A DNA stretch of 64,000 bases from UBA7672 sp047601145 (GTDB lineage: Bacteria; Pseudomonadota; Alphaproteobacteria; Caulobacterales; Hyphomonadaceae). Position numbers and translations under genes: made by a program. Each line of letters opens with the position of its first letter. Position 1 is the first letter of the stretch. Under the pieces are notes generated by a model, which saw only the letters and a list, made by a program, of their open reading frames with translations, had not been told where the DNA came from and did not search any database. The stretch covers positions 372,001-436,000 of the forward strand of contig JASGJW010000001.1 in assembly GCA_047601145.1 (NCBI GenBank), written 5' to 3'. Positions 41,970 through 51,990 of the stretch are shown piece by piece.

Positions 41970-43108
41970 GCGAGGCGGACCTCTCCAACTGGCGCGTGTC
42001 GCCCCATAGCCGCTGGGCGTTCCACAACGTCGAGAAGATCATCCCCGTCGCAACGGTGAAACCAGGCGGCGATCCCATGCCCCTGCCCTCGACGCCGCGT
42101 GATTTCTCCGGCTTCCAGGTCAAGGCGCGGGGAACTGCCTATGACCTGAAGGAGATGCTGGCGGCGACGGCTTCGGACGGGATCGTCGTGCTGCACGACG
42201 GGAAGATCGTGCTTGAGGACTACGCCAACGGCACGACGGCGGACACTCAGCACATCATCATGTCGGCGACCAAATCCGTGACCGGGTTGGTCGCGGGCAT
42301 GCTGAAGGCGCGTGGCCTCATCGATACGGATGCGCTGGTGTCGGACTATGTCGAGGAAGTGACGCTGACGGCGTACCAGGGCGCCACGATCCAGCAGCTG
42401 CTCGACATGCGCACAGGCATCCATCTTGATGAGCAGGGCCTGCGTGATTATGCGCTGGCCACGGGATGGGACCCGCCAGGCCCCGGCGAACAGATGGGCG
42501 ATCTGCATTCCTTCTATTGCGGGATGACCGCTCCGGCGGCGCCGCATGGCGGGCCATTCGCCTACATCTCGGCCAATACCGACCTCATCGGCTGGGCGAT
42601 TGAACGTGCAGCCGAGAAGCCGTTCGCAGAATTGTTGAGCGAACTTTTATGGAAGCCGATGGGCGCAACGCACGATGCCTCTATCACCGTTGACCCCAAG
42701 GGTGCGCCGCGCTGCACGGGCGGCCTCAGCATGACGGTGCGGGACTTTGCGCGCATCGGACAGGTGATCGCCAATGACGGAAAACGCGGTGACAGCGAGA
42801 TCGTGCCGTTGAGCTGGATCGAAGACATCGCCGGCAATGGCGATCGCGGAGCCTGGAAAGCGGGAGAGTTCGCGAAGGGCTTTGCCGGCATGGACATGAC
42901 CTATCGCAACGGCTGGTATGTCGATAACGGCAGGCCGCAGGTGCTGTTCGCCATGGGCATTCACGGGCAGAATCTCTTCGTTGACCGCTTGAACAAGATC
43001 GTCATCGCCAAGGTATCATCGCAGGCGCAACCAGTGGACTATGCGGCATTGCCGCTGATCCATCGTGCGGTGAGCGAATTCCAGCGGTTGCTGGGAGAGG
43101 CGGCATGA
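41966..43108 (+). CDS. Serine hydrolase, beta-lactamase / 6-aminohexanoate-dimer hydrolase-like
   Basis: 380 residues of the class-C beta-lactamase fold. The nucleophile is Ser in IIMSATKSVTGLV (SxxK), a YIS(A)NTD segment supplies the Tyr region, and MGIHGQNLF takes the place of the KTG/HxG motif. The order and spacing fit 6-aminohexanoate-dimer hydrolase (NylB)-like esterases and peptidases. There is no signal peptide, so it is probably cytosolic. The start is a TTG overlapping the hydratase stop (TTGA), implying coupled translation. It may hydrolyse an ester or amide formed in the adjacent acyl-CoA pathway. Confidence 0.88.
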   Translation: MSEADLSNWRVSPHSRWAFHNVEKIIPVATVKPGGDPMPLPSTPRDFSGFQVKARGTAYDLKEMLAATASDGIVVLHDGKIVLEDYANGTTADTQHIIMSATKSVTGLVAGMLKARGLIDTDALVSDYVEEVTLTAYQGATIQQLLDMRTGIHLDEQGLRDYALATGWDPPGPGEQMGDLHSFYCGMTAPAAPHGGPFAYISANTDLIGWAIERAAEKPFAELLSELLWKPMGATHDASITVDPKGAPRCTGGLSMTVRDFARIGQVIANDGKRGDSEIVPLSWIEDIAGNGDRGAWKAGEFAKGFAGMDMTYRNGWYVDNGRPQVLFAMGIHGQNLFVDRLNKIVIAKVSSQAQPVDYAALPLIHRAVSEFQRLLGEAA

Positions 43109-43875
43109 GCTTTTCGAAAATCTATGACGGCGAGGAGCCGCAACGCGTGAACAAATGGCTGGCGCAGGCGGGCGTATGCTCGCGGCGCGAAGCCGAGGCG
43201 TTGATCGAGGCAGGCGCCGTGTTCATCGACGGCGAGCGCGTGACAGATGTCGGGCGCAAGATTTCCGCCGGCCAGACGCTGGTGCTGAACGACCGTGCGG
43301 AGCTGGGGCTTGGCGCTCAGGTGTCGGTCGTCATCCACAAGCCGGTCGGCATCGTGTCAGCACAGCCGGACCCGGGACAGATCCCGGCGGCGCGACTGCT
43401 GACAGCGGAGAACCAGGTGGGCGGCGGCATCGCGCCCAGTTCGCGCGCGAGCCTGCCGCCGCTGGGCCGGCTCGACCAGGATTCGCGCGGGCTATTGCTG
43501 CTGTCGGAAGACGGCGTGCTGGCCAAGGCGATCATTGGCCCTGAGAGCCTGGTCGACAAGGAGTATGTCGTCACGGTGAAGGGCAAGGTCGACCGGGCCA
43601 AGATCCAGAAACTGCGTCACGGCCTTGAGCTGGATGGACGGCAGCTGAAGCCGGCGAAGGTGACCCAGGAAGACATGCAGGTCCTGCGCTTTGTGCTCGT
43701 CGAGGGACGCAACCGGCAGATCCGCCGGATGTGCGAGCTGGTCGAACTGGAAGTTGCGGACCTCATTCGCGTGCGCATCGGGCCACTGGCTCTGGGCGAC
43801 CTGCGCGAGGGCAAGTGGCGGCACCTGACAGCAGCCGAGCGCGAAGCGCTGGTGAAGGCAGGCGGCGGGGGCTGA
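43105..43875 (+). CDS. RNA pseudouridine synthase, RsuA/RluB/RluF family
   Basis: 256 residues. An N-terminal S4 RNA-binding domain (RVNKWLAQAGVCSRREAEALIEAGAVFIDG) is followed by the synthase domain with VIHKPVGIVS and the catalytic Asp in GRLDQDSRGLLLLSEDG, then EGRNRQIRRM. These features define the RsuA/RluB/E/F family that modifies 16S or 23S rRNA; the motif spacing and VVIHKPVGI look RluF-like. It starts at an ATGA overlap with the serine hydrolase. Which uridine it modifies cannot be read from sequence. Confidence 0.92.
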   Translation: MSFSKIYDGEEPQRVNKWLAQAGVCSRREAEALIEAGAVFIDGERVTDVGRKISAGQTLVLNDRAELGLGAQVSVVIHKPVGIVSAQPDPGQIPAARLLTAENQVGGGIAPSSRASLPPLGRLDQDSRGLLLLSEDGVLAKAIIGPESLVDKEYVVTVKGKVDRAKIQKLRHGLELDGRQLKPAKVTQEDMQVLRFVLVEGRNRQIRRMCELVELEVADLIRVRIGPLALGDLREGKWRHLTAAEREALVKAGGGG

Positions 43876-43920
43876 CGCCCGCCCCGCCAAAATACCCAAA
43901 AAATGCCCTGAAAGCCCCGC

Positions 43921-43960
43921 TTGACATCCCATGTGCACTAATGTCACTACTAGTGACATG
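43921..43960 (+). promoter_or_regulatory. Promoter/operator in which the palindrome overlaps the TetR start codon
   Basis: TTGACA at 43921-43926 is a good -35 box. ATGTCACTACTAGTGACAT (43941-43959) is a perfect 19-bp palindrome with a central C. A -10 box 17 nt downstream of the -35 would be TCACTA (43944-43949) inside the palindrome, placing transcription start close to the ATG at 43958-43960. The mRNA would then be leaderless. Confidence 0.6.
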
Positions 43961-44626
43961 ACGACACCGATCGAGACATCCACGCGGGAAACCCTCCGCG
44001 ACGCCCACAAGGACCTGACGCGCGAGCGCATTCTCGAGGCCGTCGTGGATTGCCTCAACGACGAGCAGCACGAGGACCTGAAGATCGAGGATGTCGCCGC
44101 CAAGGCGGGCGTGACCAAGCGGACGATCTATCGTCACTTCGCGACGCGCGATGACCTGCTCAAGGCGTCTTGGCCTGCAATGCAGCGGCGCGTGGGCCTG
44201 CCGGGCGGCGGGTTCGTGACGTCCAAGGAGCAAGTGGCGAATATCGCGCTGACCTTGTTCCCGGCATTCGACAATCTTGCAGGCGCAGTGCGCGCCTCCG
44301 CCTTCTCGCGCGCAGGCCGCGAGATCCGCATGGCGGTCAATGAACAGCGCAAGGCAGGCTTTCTCGCCTCGGTAAAGGATGCACGGCCCGATCTCGACAA
44401 GGACGAGCTAAAGCGGCTCGCTGCGACGGTGCAGCTTCTCAATTCCGCCTTTGCCTGGGCGGTGATGCGCGACTTCTGGGGCCTTAACGGCGATGAAGCC
44501 GGACGCGCTGTTTCCGACGCCACACATCTTCTACTCGGTCTCGATCCAAATAAGACGGGCCGTTCCTCCCCCGTGCCTACCAACACCAGACAGCAAAAAC
44601 AGAAAAAGAAAGAAGCTGCACAATGA
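43958..44626 (+). CDS. TetR/AcrR-family transcriptional regulator
   Basis: 222 residues. The helix-turn-helix domain lies at about residues 20-65 (ILEAVVDCLNDEQHEDLKIEDVAAKAGVTKRTIYRHF, read in parts), followed by an alpha-helical ligand domain and a basic C-terminal tail rich in Lys/Gln. ATG 43958 is preferred over ATG 43931 because it sits at the end of the operator palindrome and starts the conserved sequence. No ribosome site precedes it, in keeping with a leaderless transcript. The stop overlaps the start of the VOC-like gene, so the two are coupled. Confidence 0.9.
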   Translation: MTTPIETSTRETLRDAHKDLTRERILEAVVDCLNDEQHEDLKIEDVAAKAGVTKRTIYRHFATRDDLLKASWPAMQRRVGLPGGGFVTSKEQVANIALTLFPAFDNLAGAVRASAFSRAGREIRMAVNEQRKAGFLASVKDARPDLDKDELKRLAATVQLLNSAFAWAVMRDFWGLNGDEAGRAVSDATHLLLGLDPNKTGRSSPVPTNTRQQKQKKKEAAQ

Positions 44627-45096
44627 TGATCGCTCACGCCTCTCTCCCCGCCGACGACACCAGGACCGCCGCCACGGTTCTTGCAGACATCATGCAAGGC
44701 GAGGTCGTCCGCTTCCCGCCGGGCGGGCCAAACGCCTACATGGCCTGGTCGGGCGATGGACAGACCGAGCTGGAGATCGTCCAGCGCGGCGCCGTGATCA
44801 AGTATGACGAACTGCAGGGCAATTGGAGCCAGGGTGGCGAGCGCCATTACGGCTCCGAAGTCCACCTCGCCATCTGCGTGGATCGGCCCGAGAGCGAGAT
44901 CATCGCCATCGCGAAGAAAGCCGGCTGGCCGGCGCGCCATTGCGAGCGCGGCGGCGGCTATTTCAGCCTCGTTGAAGTGTGGGTCGAGGGCGTCTTCATG
45001 ATTGAATTCCTCGATCCGGCACAGACGCGCATCTACAAGGAGCGCGTCACCCTGCAGAACTGGAAACAGAAACTCGCCGAGATGGGCGCCGCTTAA
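44623..45096 (+). CDS. VOC-like (glyoxalase/dioxygenase fold) hypothetical protein
   Basis: 157 residues. The pattern HASLPADDTRTAATVLADIMQGEVVRFPPGGPNAYMAWSGDGQTELEIV resembles one module of the vicinal oxygen chelate fold: an N-terminal strand with a His ligand candidate, a helix and a strand ending in Glu. A second half with HLAICVDRPESEIIAIAKKAGW and VEVWVEGVFMIEFLD repeats the plan, giving His and Glu candidates for a metal site. Substrate unknown. It is translationally coupled to the TetR gene before it and probably under its control. Confidence 0.7.
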   Translation: MMIAHASLPADDTRTAATVLADIMQGEVVRFPPGGPNAYMAWSGDGQTELEIVQRGAVIKYDELQGNWSQGGERHYGSEVHLAICVDRPESEIIAIAKKAGWPARHCERGGGYFSLVEVWVEGVFMIEFLDPAQTRIYKERVTLQNWKQKLAEMGAA

Positions 45097-45118
45097 GAAG
45101 CGCCACAGGCGAACCCTC

Positions 45119-45153
45119 GCGGCCGCTGCGGAGCAATCTCCGGGCGGCCGCTT
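45119..45153. terminator. Hairpin between convergent genes
   Basis: GCGGCCGC arms at 45119-45126 and 45144-45151 enclose an inner stem CGGAG/CTCCG (45129-45133 and 45138-45142) around a CAAT loop. It lies 23 nt after the plus-strand stop at 45096 and reaches the end of the convergent macrodomain gene. Only a short TTCT follows, so termination strength is uncertain. Confidence 0.6.
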
Positions 45154-45663
45154 CTATGTCTGGAGTGCGGCGCGATAGACCGCGAGCATCCGGCTGTCGA
45201 AACAACAGAAGACAACATCGATGTCGGCGTCCGTTGCGGCGATGTGATCGCGTACGGTTACGACAGCGATCCGGGTTGCGTCCTCAACCGGATATCCATA
45301 GGCGCCGGTGGAGATGGCCGGAAAGGCGATCGAATCACATGCGTGGTCGAGCGCGAGATCGATCGCGTTCCGATAGCAGAGGGCCAGAAGCTCCGCCTCA
45401 CCCTGCCCGCCGCCGCGCCAGATGGGGCCGACTGTATGGATGACGTGGCGGTGCGGAAGATTGTAGGCGCCGGTGATGCGCGCTTCCCCGGTCGGACAAC
45501 CATCCAGCGTGCGGCACTCGTCGAGCAGACCGGGACCTGCAGCGCGGTGAATGGCGCCGTCGACGCCGCCCCCGCCGAGCAGGGTTGCGTTCGCAGCGTT
45601 GACGATCACATCGACCTTGGCGCGGGTGATGTCGCCCTGCTCCGCCCGGATACGCACTGACAA
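45154..45663 (-). CDS. Macrodomain protein, O-acetyl-ADP-ribose deacetylase (YmdB-like)
   Basis: 169 residues, almost entirely one macrodomain. Diagnostic segments are QGDITRAKVDVIVNAANATLLGGGGVDGAIHRAAGP (read in parts), CPTGEARITGAYNLP, VIHTVGPIW and FPAISTGAYGYP. This class removes acetyl from O-acetyl-ADP-ribose or ADP-ribose from acidic residues and, in E. coli, modulates RNase III. The start is a TTG at 45663 with GAGG 4 nt before it; a longer open frame from 45729 lacks family-like sequence. It follows the DUF2834 gene by 4 nt, so they probably form an operon. Confidence 0.92.
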   Translation of the reverse strand: MSVRIRAEQGDITRAKVDVIVNAANATLLGGGGVDGAIHRAAGPGLLDECRTLDGCPTGEARITGAYNLPHRHVIHTVGPIWRGGGQGEAELLALCYRNAIDLALDHACDSIAFPAISTGAYGYPVEDATRIAVVTVRDHIAATDADIDVVFCCFDSRMLAVYRAALQT

Positions 45664-45667
45664 GACC

Positions 45668-46105
45668 TCAGGTGAGAATGAAGCCGCACATTGCGAGCAC
45701 AACGATGGTGGTGAGCGCAAGACCGGCAATGTCAGTCATTGTCAGTTTCACGGCAGACGGCGTCGTTTCCGTCTTCGCAAGACGCATCTCCCGGGCAATC
45801 AGGAAAAGCGGGAATGTGACGCTGATCGCGATGCCGAACCCGAGCAGGACATAAAGCCAGACGAATTTGACGCCCAGCCGGCGCGCCTCGCTCACCATCA
45901 GGCCGGTTCCGGCCAGGAGATAGAGACCGATATCGACCGTGAACGAGCGCGCTGCGCCGTTCACTTTGAGGTCCAGAATGTACTGAGCGAAGCCAGCCGG
46001 ATTGGCCCCGGTGAAATAGAGCAGGTTCTGGCCCCACGTCATGATCAGGGCTGTCAGCGCGACAAGCCCGTAAAAGACGCACAATAACTGGCGTGTGCGG
46101 GTCAT
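45668..46105 (-). CDS. DUF2834 membrane protein
   Basis: 145 residues with four hydrophobic segments at about 8-24, 58-75, 82-102 and 122-142. RQLLCVFYGLVALTALIMTWGQNL and LYLLAGTGLMVSEARRLGVKFVWLYVLLGFGIAISVTFPLFLIARE, as overlapping pieces, match DUF2834, an inner-membrane family of unknown role. The ATG at 46105 follows GAGGGGAAGGGGAAA, a very strong ribosome site; the frame is open further upstream but that part is not family-like. It is divergent from purL. Confidence 0.85.
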   Translation of the reverse strand: MTRTRQLLCVFYGLVALTALIMTWGQNLLYFTGANPAGFAQYILDLKVNGAARSFTVDIGLYLLAGTGLMVSEARRLGVKFVWLYVLLGFGIAISVTFPLFLIAREMRLAKTETTPSAVKLTMTDIAGLALTTIVVLAMCGFILT

Positions 46106-46208
46106 TTTCCCCTTCCCCTCGCGATTGTGGAGGCTGCGGGGCTCTCGCTCCCAACCTTGTTTATGCCGCCACATTGCAGAATCGGCCGGGGCGGGTAAAT
46201 GACCGGCC

Positions 46209-48452
<2,244 letters not shown>

Positions 48453-48454
48453 TC

Positions 48455-48480
48455 CCCGCCTGAAATTCCAGCCAGGCGGG
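48455..48480 (+). terminator. Hairpin after purL
   Basis: CCCGCCTG (48455-48462) and CAGGCGGG (48473-48480) form a perfect 8-bp stem directly after the purL stop. No T-run follows, so it is only a candidate terminator or 3'-end stabilising hairpin. Confidence 0.45.
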
Positions 48481-48574
48481 AACCTGACGGATTCGACATC
48501 GTGGAACCCGGAACGGGCTCCGGTGAATGGCGTTGCTGCCTGATGGGCCGGGACGCAATCACCTGGAGGATGCC

Positions 48575-49177
48575 ATGAACCGCCTGTTCCTTGCTGGAGC
48601 TGCGAGCCTTGCTGTGCTCGCGTTCGCCGCCTGCGGCAACAATACCGATAGCGCGATGATCGCGCCCGGCGAAATCCCGGCTGTCGGAACGGCGTCGGCC
48701 GAAAACACGGCGCGCGAGGCGCAGGATTTCATCAACAATGCCGGCCAGGCGAGCCTCGTGGAAATCCGCACCAGCGAGATGGCGCTCGAGAAATCGGCAA
48801 GCCCAGACGTGAAGGTGTTCGCGCAGACCATGATCGACCAGCACAAGGCCGGTCTCGACAAGATCAAGGCAGCCGCCCAGGCCGGATCATTGATGGCGCC
48901 GGCCGAGATCCTCGATGACTTCCACATGCGCCGGATCAACGACCTGACGGAAACGGATGGTGATGCCGACTTCGATGCGGACTATGCGGCCCTGCAGGTC
49001 GACGCGCACAAGGATGCGATCAAGGTCTTTGAGGATTACGCGAAGGATGCCGACGCTACCGCCGACCTCAAAGCACTGGCGGAGGAAATGCTCCCCACAC
49101 TGACGGCCCACATGAGGGCGGCGGAAAAGCTCCGCGACACGGTGTCCAGATCTCCGGGCACGCCCAATCCGAGCTAG
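48575..49177 (+). CDS. DUF4142 lipoprotein
   Basis: 200 residues. A signal peptide with lipobox LAFAAC-GN (Cys at about 20) makes it a lipoprotein. After a linker, the sequence QDFINNAGQASLVEIRTSEMALEKSASPDVKVFAQTMIDQHKAGLDKIK, in overlapping parts, matches DUF4142, a helical ferritin-like domain. The family is common in envelope-stress settings but lacks an assigned activity. ATG 48575 follows GGAGGATGCC; an earlier in-frame ATG at 48527 has no such site. Confidence 0.9.
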   Translation: MNRLFLAGAASLAVLAFAACGNNTDSAMIAPGEIPAVGTASAENTAREAQDFINNAGQASLVEIRTSEMALEKSASPDVKVFAQTMIDQHKAGLDKIKAAAQAGSLMAPAEILDDFHMRRINDLTETDGDADFDADYAALQVDAHKDAIKVFEDYAKDADATADLKALAEEMLPTLTAHMRAAEKLRDTVSRSPGTPNPS

Positions 49178-49201
49178 ACGCGCCAAAAAGTTAATCCGTG
49201 G

Positions 49202-49231
49202 ACGCAGCGGCTTTCTTGCTGGCCGCTGCGT
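49202..49231 (+). terminator. Candidate terminator hairpin between the DUF4142 and bolA genes
   Basis: ACGCAGCGGC (49202-49211) pairs perfectly with GCCGCTGCGT (49222-49231) around a T-rich 10-nt loop, and TCTGCTATT follows. It lies 25 nt after the lipoprotein stop and marks a likely transcript end before bolA. The lack of a proper T-run keeps confidence moderate. Confidence 0.55.
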
Positions 49232-49335
49232 TCTGCTATTGTGCGTCTGGAATCTGGAACTAGATACACGTCTCGGGAAGCAGACCGGGTGTGACCGCGG
49301 AACGAACCAGCGGCAATCTCGGGAGGGACATTCAC

Positions 49336-49569
49336 ATGGCCATGGATCGAGGCACGCTCGAGGGCTATCTTCGCGAGGCGTTTCCGGATGCCGATATCGC
49401 GCTGAAGGATCTTGCCGGCGACAATGATCACTGGAGCGCCGAGATCGTCTCCGAGCAGTTCCGCGGCAAGTCGCGCGTGGCGCAGCACCAGATGGTCTAT
49501 GCTGCACTCAAGGGCCGGATGGGCGGCGTGCTGCATGCACTGGCCCTGACGACGCGGGCGCCTGGCTGA
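49336..49569 (+). CDS. bolA: BolA/IbaG-family protein
   Basis: 77 residues. AFPDADIALKDLAGDNDHWSAEIVSEQFRGKSRVAQHQMVYAALKGRMGGVLHALAL, in overlapping parts, is the BolA fold, with conserved His residues available to share a [2Fe-2S] cluster with a monothiol glutaredoxin. Such a glutaredoxin (grxD) is encoded 0.9 kb downstream, supporting a role in iron-sulfur trafficking or iron sensing. The ATG at 49336 follows GGGAGGG; an ATG at 49342 is a close alternative. Confidence 0.93.
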   Translation: MAMDRGTLEGYLREAFPDADIALKDLAGDNDHWSAEIVSEQFRGKSRVAQHQMVYAALKGRMGGVLHALALTTRAPG

Positions 49570-49580
49570 CGGTGTAGCAG

Positions 49581-50429
49581 GTGTCCGAACGCGTCCGTGA
49601 CAATGCCATAGGTGTGCGCCGCCTCGGTTTCGGGGTGAGCGGAGCGCACGGAACGATGCTGGTGCGTCCGGAAGCAACCGTGCAGATGGTTCAGCATGCC
49701 TTCGCGATGGGCGTGCGCCTGTTCGACACCGGCCCCTCCTACGGCAATGGCGAAGCCGAGCGCCGGCTGGGCGAGGCCCTTGCACGCCTGCCGTCCTATG
49801 ATCCGATTGTTTCCACCAAGGCGGGCGTCCTGGCGTCGGGCCTCACGAAGCGGGCGCGCGACTTCACGCCCGATGGGATCCGCAAGTCGGTCGAAGGATC
49901 GCTGCGGCGCCTGAGGCGCTCGCGCGTCGACTGGCTGTTCCTGCACGGACCGGCGCCGACTGATCTCACCGACGAACTCCTCAAGACGCTGGTGGACCTC
50001 AAGTTCAAGGGCGACATCGGCGCGCTGGGCGTCGCCGGGCGCGGCGGCGAGCTCGATGCGGCCGCCTCGACCGGACAGTTCACCGTGTTCATGACGCCCG
50101 TCCATGCCGGGCTGAAGCCCGCACAGGTCGATCGGCTGGCGCGGCTGAAGGCGCAAGGCGAGCTCATCGGGATCGAGACGCTGGCCCCGGCGACGCGGCG
50201 CTTCCCGGCGCCCGTCAGCGCCGGCGCGACCTGGCGGCTGGCGCGGGCGCTTCTTGGCCGGGCAGCCCCCAATTCTCCGACCCCCATGACGGTTGATGAA
50301 GCCCTGAACTGGGCCCTTACCGAGGGGGGCGCCCACCGGATCATCACCACGACGACCCGGCTCGATCACCTCGAATCCAACGTCTATGGCCTGACATCCC
50401 CCACCAGCGGGCGCTTGATTACCGTTTGA
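49581..50429 (+). CDS. Aldo/keto reductase-family protein
   Basis: 282 residues. The tetrad is visible: Asp and Tyr in RLFDTGPSYGNGEAE, Lys in VSTKAG and His in LFLHGP. RRLGFGVSGAHGTML and LRRLRRSRVDWLFLHG are typical of NADPH-dependent aldo/keto reductases. The C-terminus (NWALTEGGAHRIITTTTRLDHLESNV) is the cofactor-binding region. It sits between bolA and grxD, which normally lie close together; its start is a GTG 11 nt after the bolA stop, so it is in the same operon. Substrate unknown. Confidence 0.88.
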   Translation: MSERVRDNAIGVRRLGFGVSGAHGTMLVRPEATVQMVQHAFAMGVRLFDTGPSYGNGEAERRLGEALARLPSYDPIVSTKAGVLASGLTKRARDFTPDGIRKSVEGSLRRLRRSRVDWLFLHGPAPTDLTDELLKTLVDLKFKGDIGALGVAGRGGELDAAASTGQFTVFMTPVHAGLKPAQVDRLARLKAQGELIGIETLAPATRRFPAPVSAGATWRLARALLGRAAPNSPTPMTVDEALNWALTEGGAHRIITTTTRLDHLESNVYGLTSPTSGRLITV

Positions 50430-50475
50430 TCCGGCCTTAGCTGAGGGGGAAGCGCATTTTTGCCGGGAAACCGCC

Positions 50476-50805
50476 ATGTCCGACGTTGACGCACGCATTC
50501 AGGGCCTGATCGACGCAAGCCCCGTGTTCCTGTTCATGAAGGGCACGCCGACCTTCCCGCAATGCGGGTTCTCGGCAACCGTCGTGTCGATCCTCGACCA
50601 CCTCGGCGTCCAGTACGATTCTGCGAACATCCTCGAGGACGCCGAACTGCGCCAGGGCATCAAGGACTTCTCGAACTGGCCGACGATCCCGCAGCTCTAC
50701 GTGAAGGGCGAATTCCTCGGCGGCTGCGACATTGCGAAAGAAATGTTCCAGTCGGGCGAGCTCAAGCAGCTGCTCGAGGACAAGGGCGTCCTCCAGCCGG
50801 CCTGA
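50476..50805 (+). CDS. grxD: Monothiol glutaredoxin, Grx4 family
   Basis: 109 residues. The single active-site Cys is in FPQCGFSATVV (CGFS), with KGTPTFP upstream, the WPTIPQLYVKGEFLGGCDI cis-Pro/GG region and the family length all present. These proteins ligate a [2Fe-2S] cluster with glutathione and hand it to targets; they partner with BolA proteins, one of which is encoded at 49336. Separate start at ATG 50476, 46 nt after the aldo/keto reductase. Confidence 0.96.
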   Translation: MSDVDARIQGLIDASPVFLFMKGTPTFPQCGFSATVVSILDHLGVQYDSANILEDAELRQGIKDFSNWPTIPQLYVKGEFLGGCDIAKEMFQSGELKQLLEDKGVLQPA

Positions 50806-50813
50806 TCCCCGGC

Positions 50814-51986
50814 CTAGACCAATCCCGTCATCGCCTTCGCAGACGCGCTGCCATGGAAGACAGCCGTGTCGAGATCGTTTGCGGCCCAGCCAAGCTGGTC
50901 GCGCAGCAGTCCCTTGAAGACCGAGCGCGAGTCGACCGTCGGCGTCAGGTCGCGGTTCTCGAACAGCGCGGATGATTTCAGTGTGGGCCAATCGCCATAC
51001 ATGCGGCCGCCCTTGATGGCGCCGCCGGCGAGAATGGCGATGCCGCCGGTCCCGTGATCAGTCCCCTGCCCGCCATTGACGCGCACTGTGCGGCCGAACT
51101 CCGAGACGGCGACAACGGCGGTCTTCTTCCAGGTTTCGCCAAGCGAGTCCCTCAGCGCCTTGATGCCATTGTCGAGCGCAGTGAAGCGCTGCTGAAGGAG
51201 AGCGTTCTGCTGGGTATGCGTGTCCCAGCCTTCGAGGCTCACGACGGCAACCTCAGGTCCTTCCGGCTGCGCGAGGAATTTGCCGGCGGCCTGAAGCTGC
51301 GGAACATACTGACCCGGACCACCTCGACCGCCGGCCATGTTCATCGGGTCCATGCCGCCTGCAACCGCATCGGCGCCCATCGCCGCCGCAAGCGACGGCT
51401 TGAGGATCGGATCGTTCTCGTAGAGGTCAAGCAGGCGCGCGAGCGTGTCGTCGCTGGCTTCCGGCAGCACGTCCGGCGACCAGGACGTCGTGCGGGAGGC
51501 AGCTCCTCGCAGGATCAATGGCTGCGCTGGGCCAATCGACACGGCGGCGTAAGCCGCAGGCGCCTTCTGCAAGGCGCGATTGAGCCAGCCATCCGACGTG
51601 ACCTTGCTGATTTCGCCGCACTCCAGCAGGTCCTGCGCCTCGAAGTGCGACCGTTCGCGATATGGGCCGGCGAAGGCGGGGACGAAGGCGGCTTCCTTCG
51701 TCTTGTACAGCGCCGCCAGCGTCGGCATGGCCGAGTGAAGCGCAAAACCATCCGACAGCGGCATCGCCTTGGGATCGATCAGCGCCGCGCGGTGCTGGCG
51801 AATATCCGGATCATCGATCTTGGGGAGCGCCGCCATGCCGTCCATGGCCCCACGCAGGATCACGACGATCAGCTTGCGCCCCTGGCTTTGCGGCGTGGCT
51901 GCGCGAGCGGTCGGTGTAACCAGTGTCGCGGCCAGCCCGGCGCTGCCGGCGAGAAGAAGCGTGCGGCGATTGAGGGCGAGGGTCAT
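50814..51986 (-). CDS. DUF1501 secreted protein with Tat-type signal
   Basis: 390 residues. The N-terminus LNRRTLLLAGSAGLAATLVTP with twin Arg and cleavage near ARA-ATP suggests Tat export of a folded protein. The body matches DUF1501 (alkaline-phosphatase/sulfatase-like superfamily): VVILRGAMDGMAALP, SHFEAQDLLECG, SLEGWDTHTQQN and VSEFGRTVRVNGGQGTDHGTGGIAILAGG with metal-ligand candidates. It starts 4 nt after the DUF1800 gene. These two families are almost always paired; function is unknown. Confidence 0.93.
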   Translation of the reverse strand: MTLALNRRTLLLAGSAGLAATLVTPTARAATPQSQGRKLIVVILRGAMDGMAALPKIDDPDIRQHRAALIDPKAMPLSDGFALHSAMPTLAALYKTKEAAFVPAFAGPYRERSHFEAQDLLECGEISKVTSDGWLNRALQKAPAAYAAVSIGPAQPLILRGAASRTTSWSPDVLPEASDDTLARLLDLYENDPILKPSLAAAMGADAVAGGMDPMNMAGGRGGPGQYVPQLQAAGKFLAQPEGPEVAVVSLEGWDTHTQQNALLQQRFTALDNGIKALRDSLGETWKKTAVVAVSEFGRTVRVNGGQGTDHGTGGIAILAGGAIKGGRMYGDWPTLKSSALFENRDLTPTVDSRSVFKGLLRDQLGWAANDLDTAVFHGSASAKAMTGLV

Positions 51987-51990
51987 TGCA

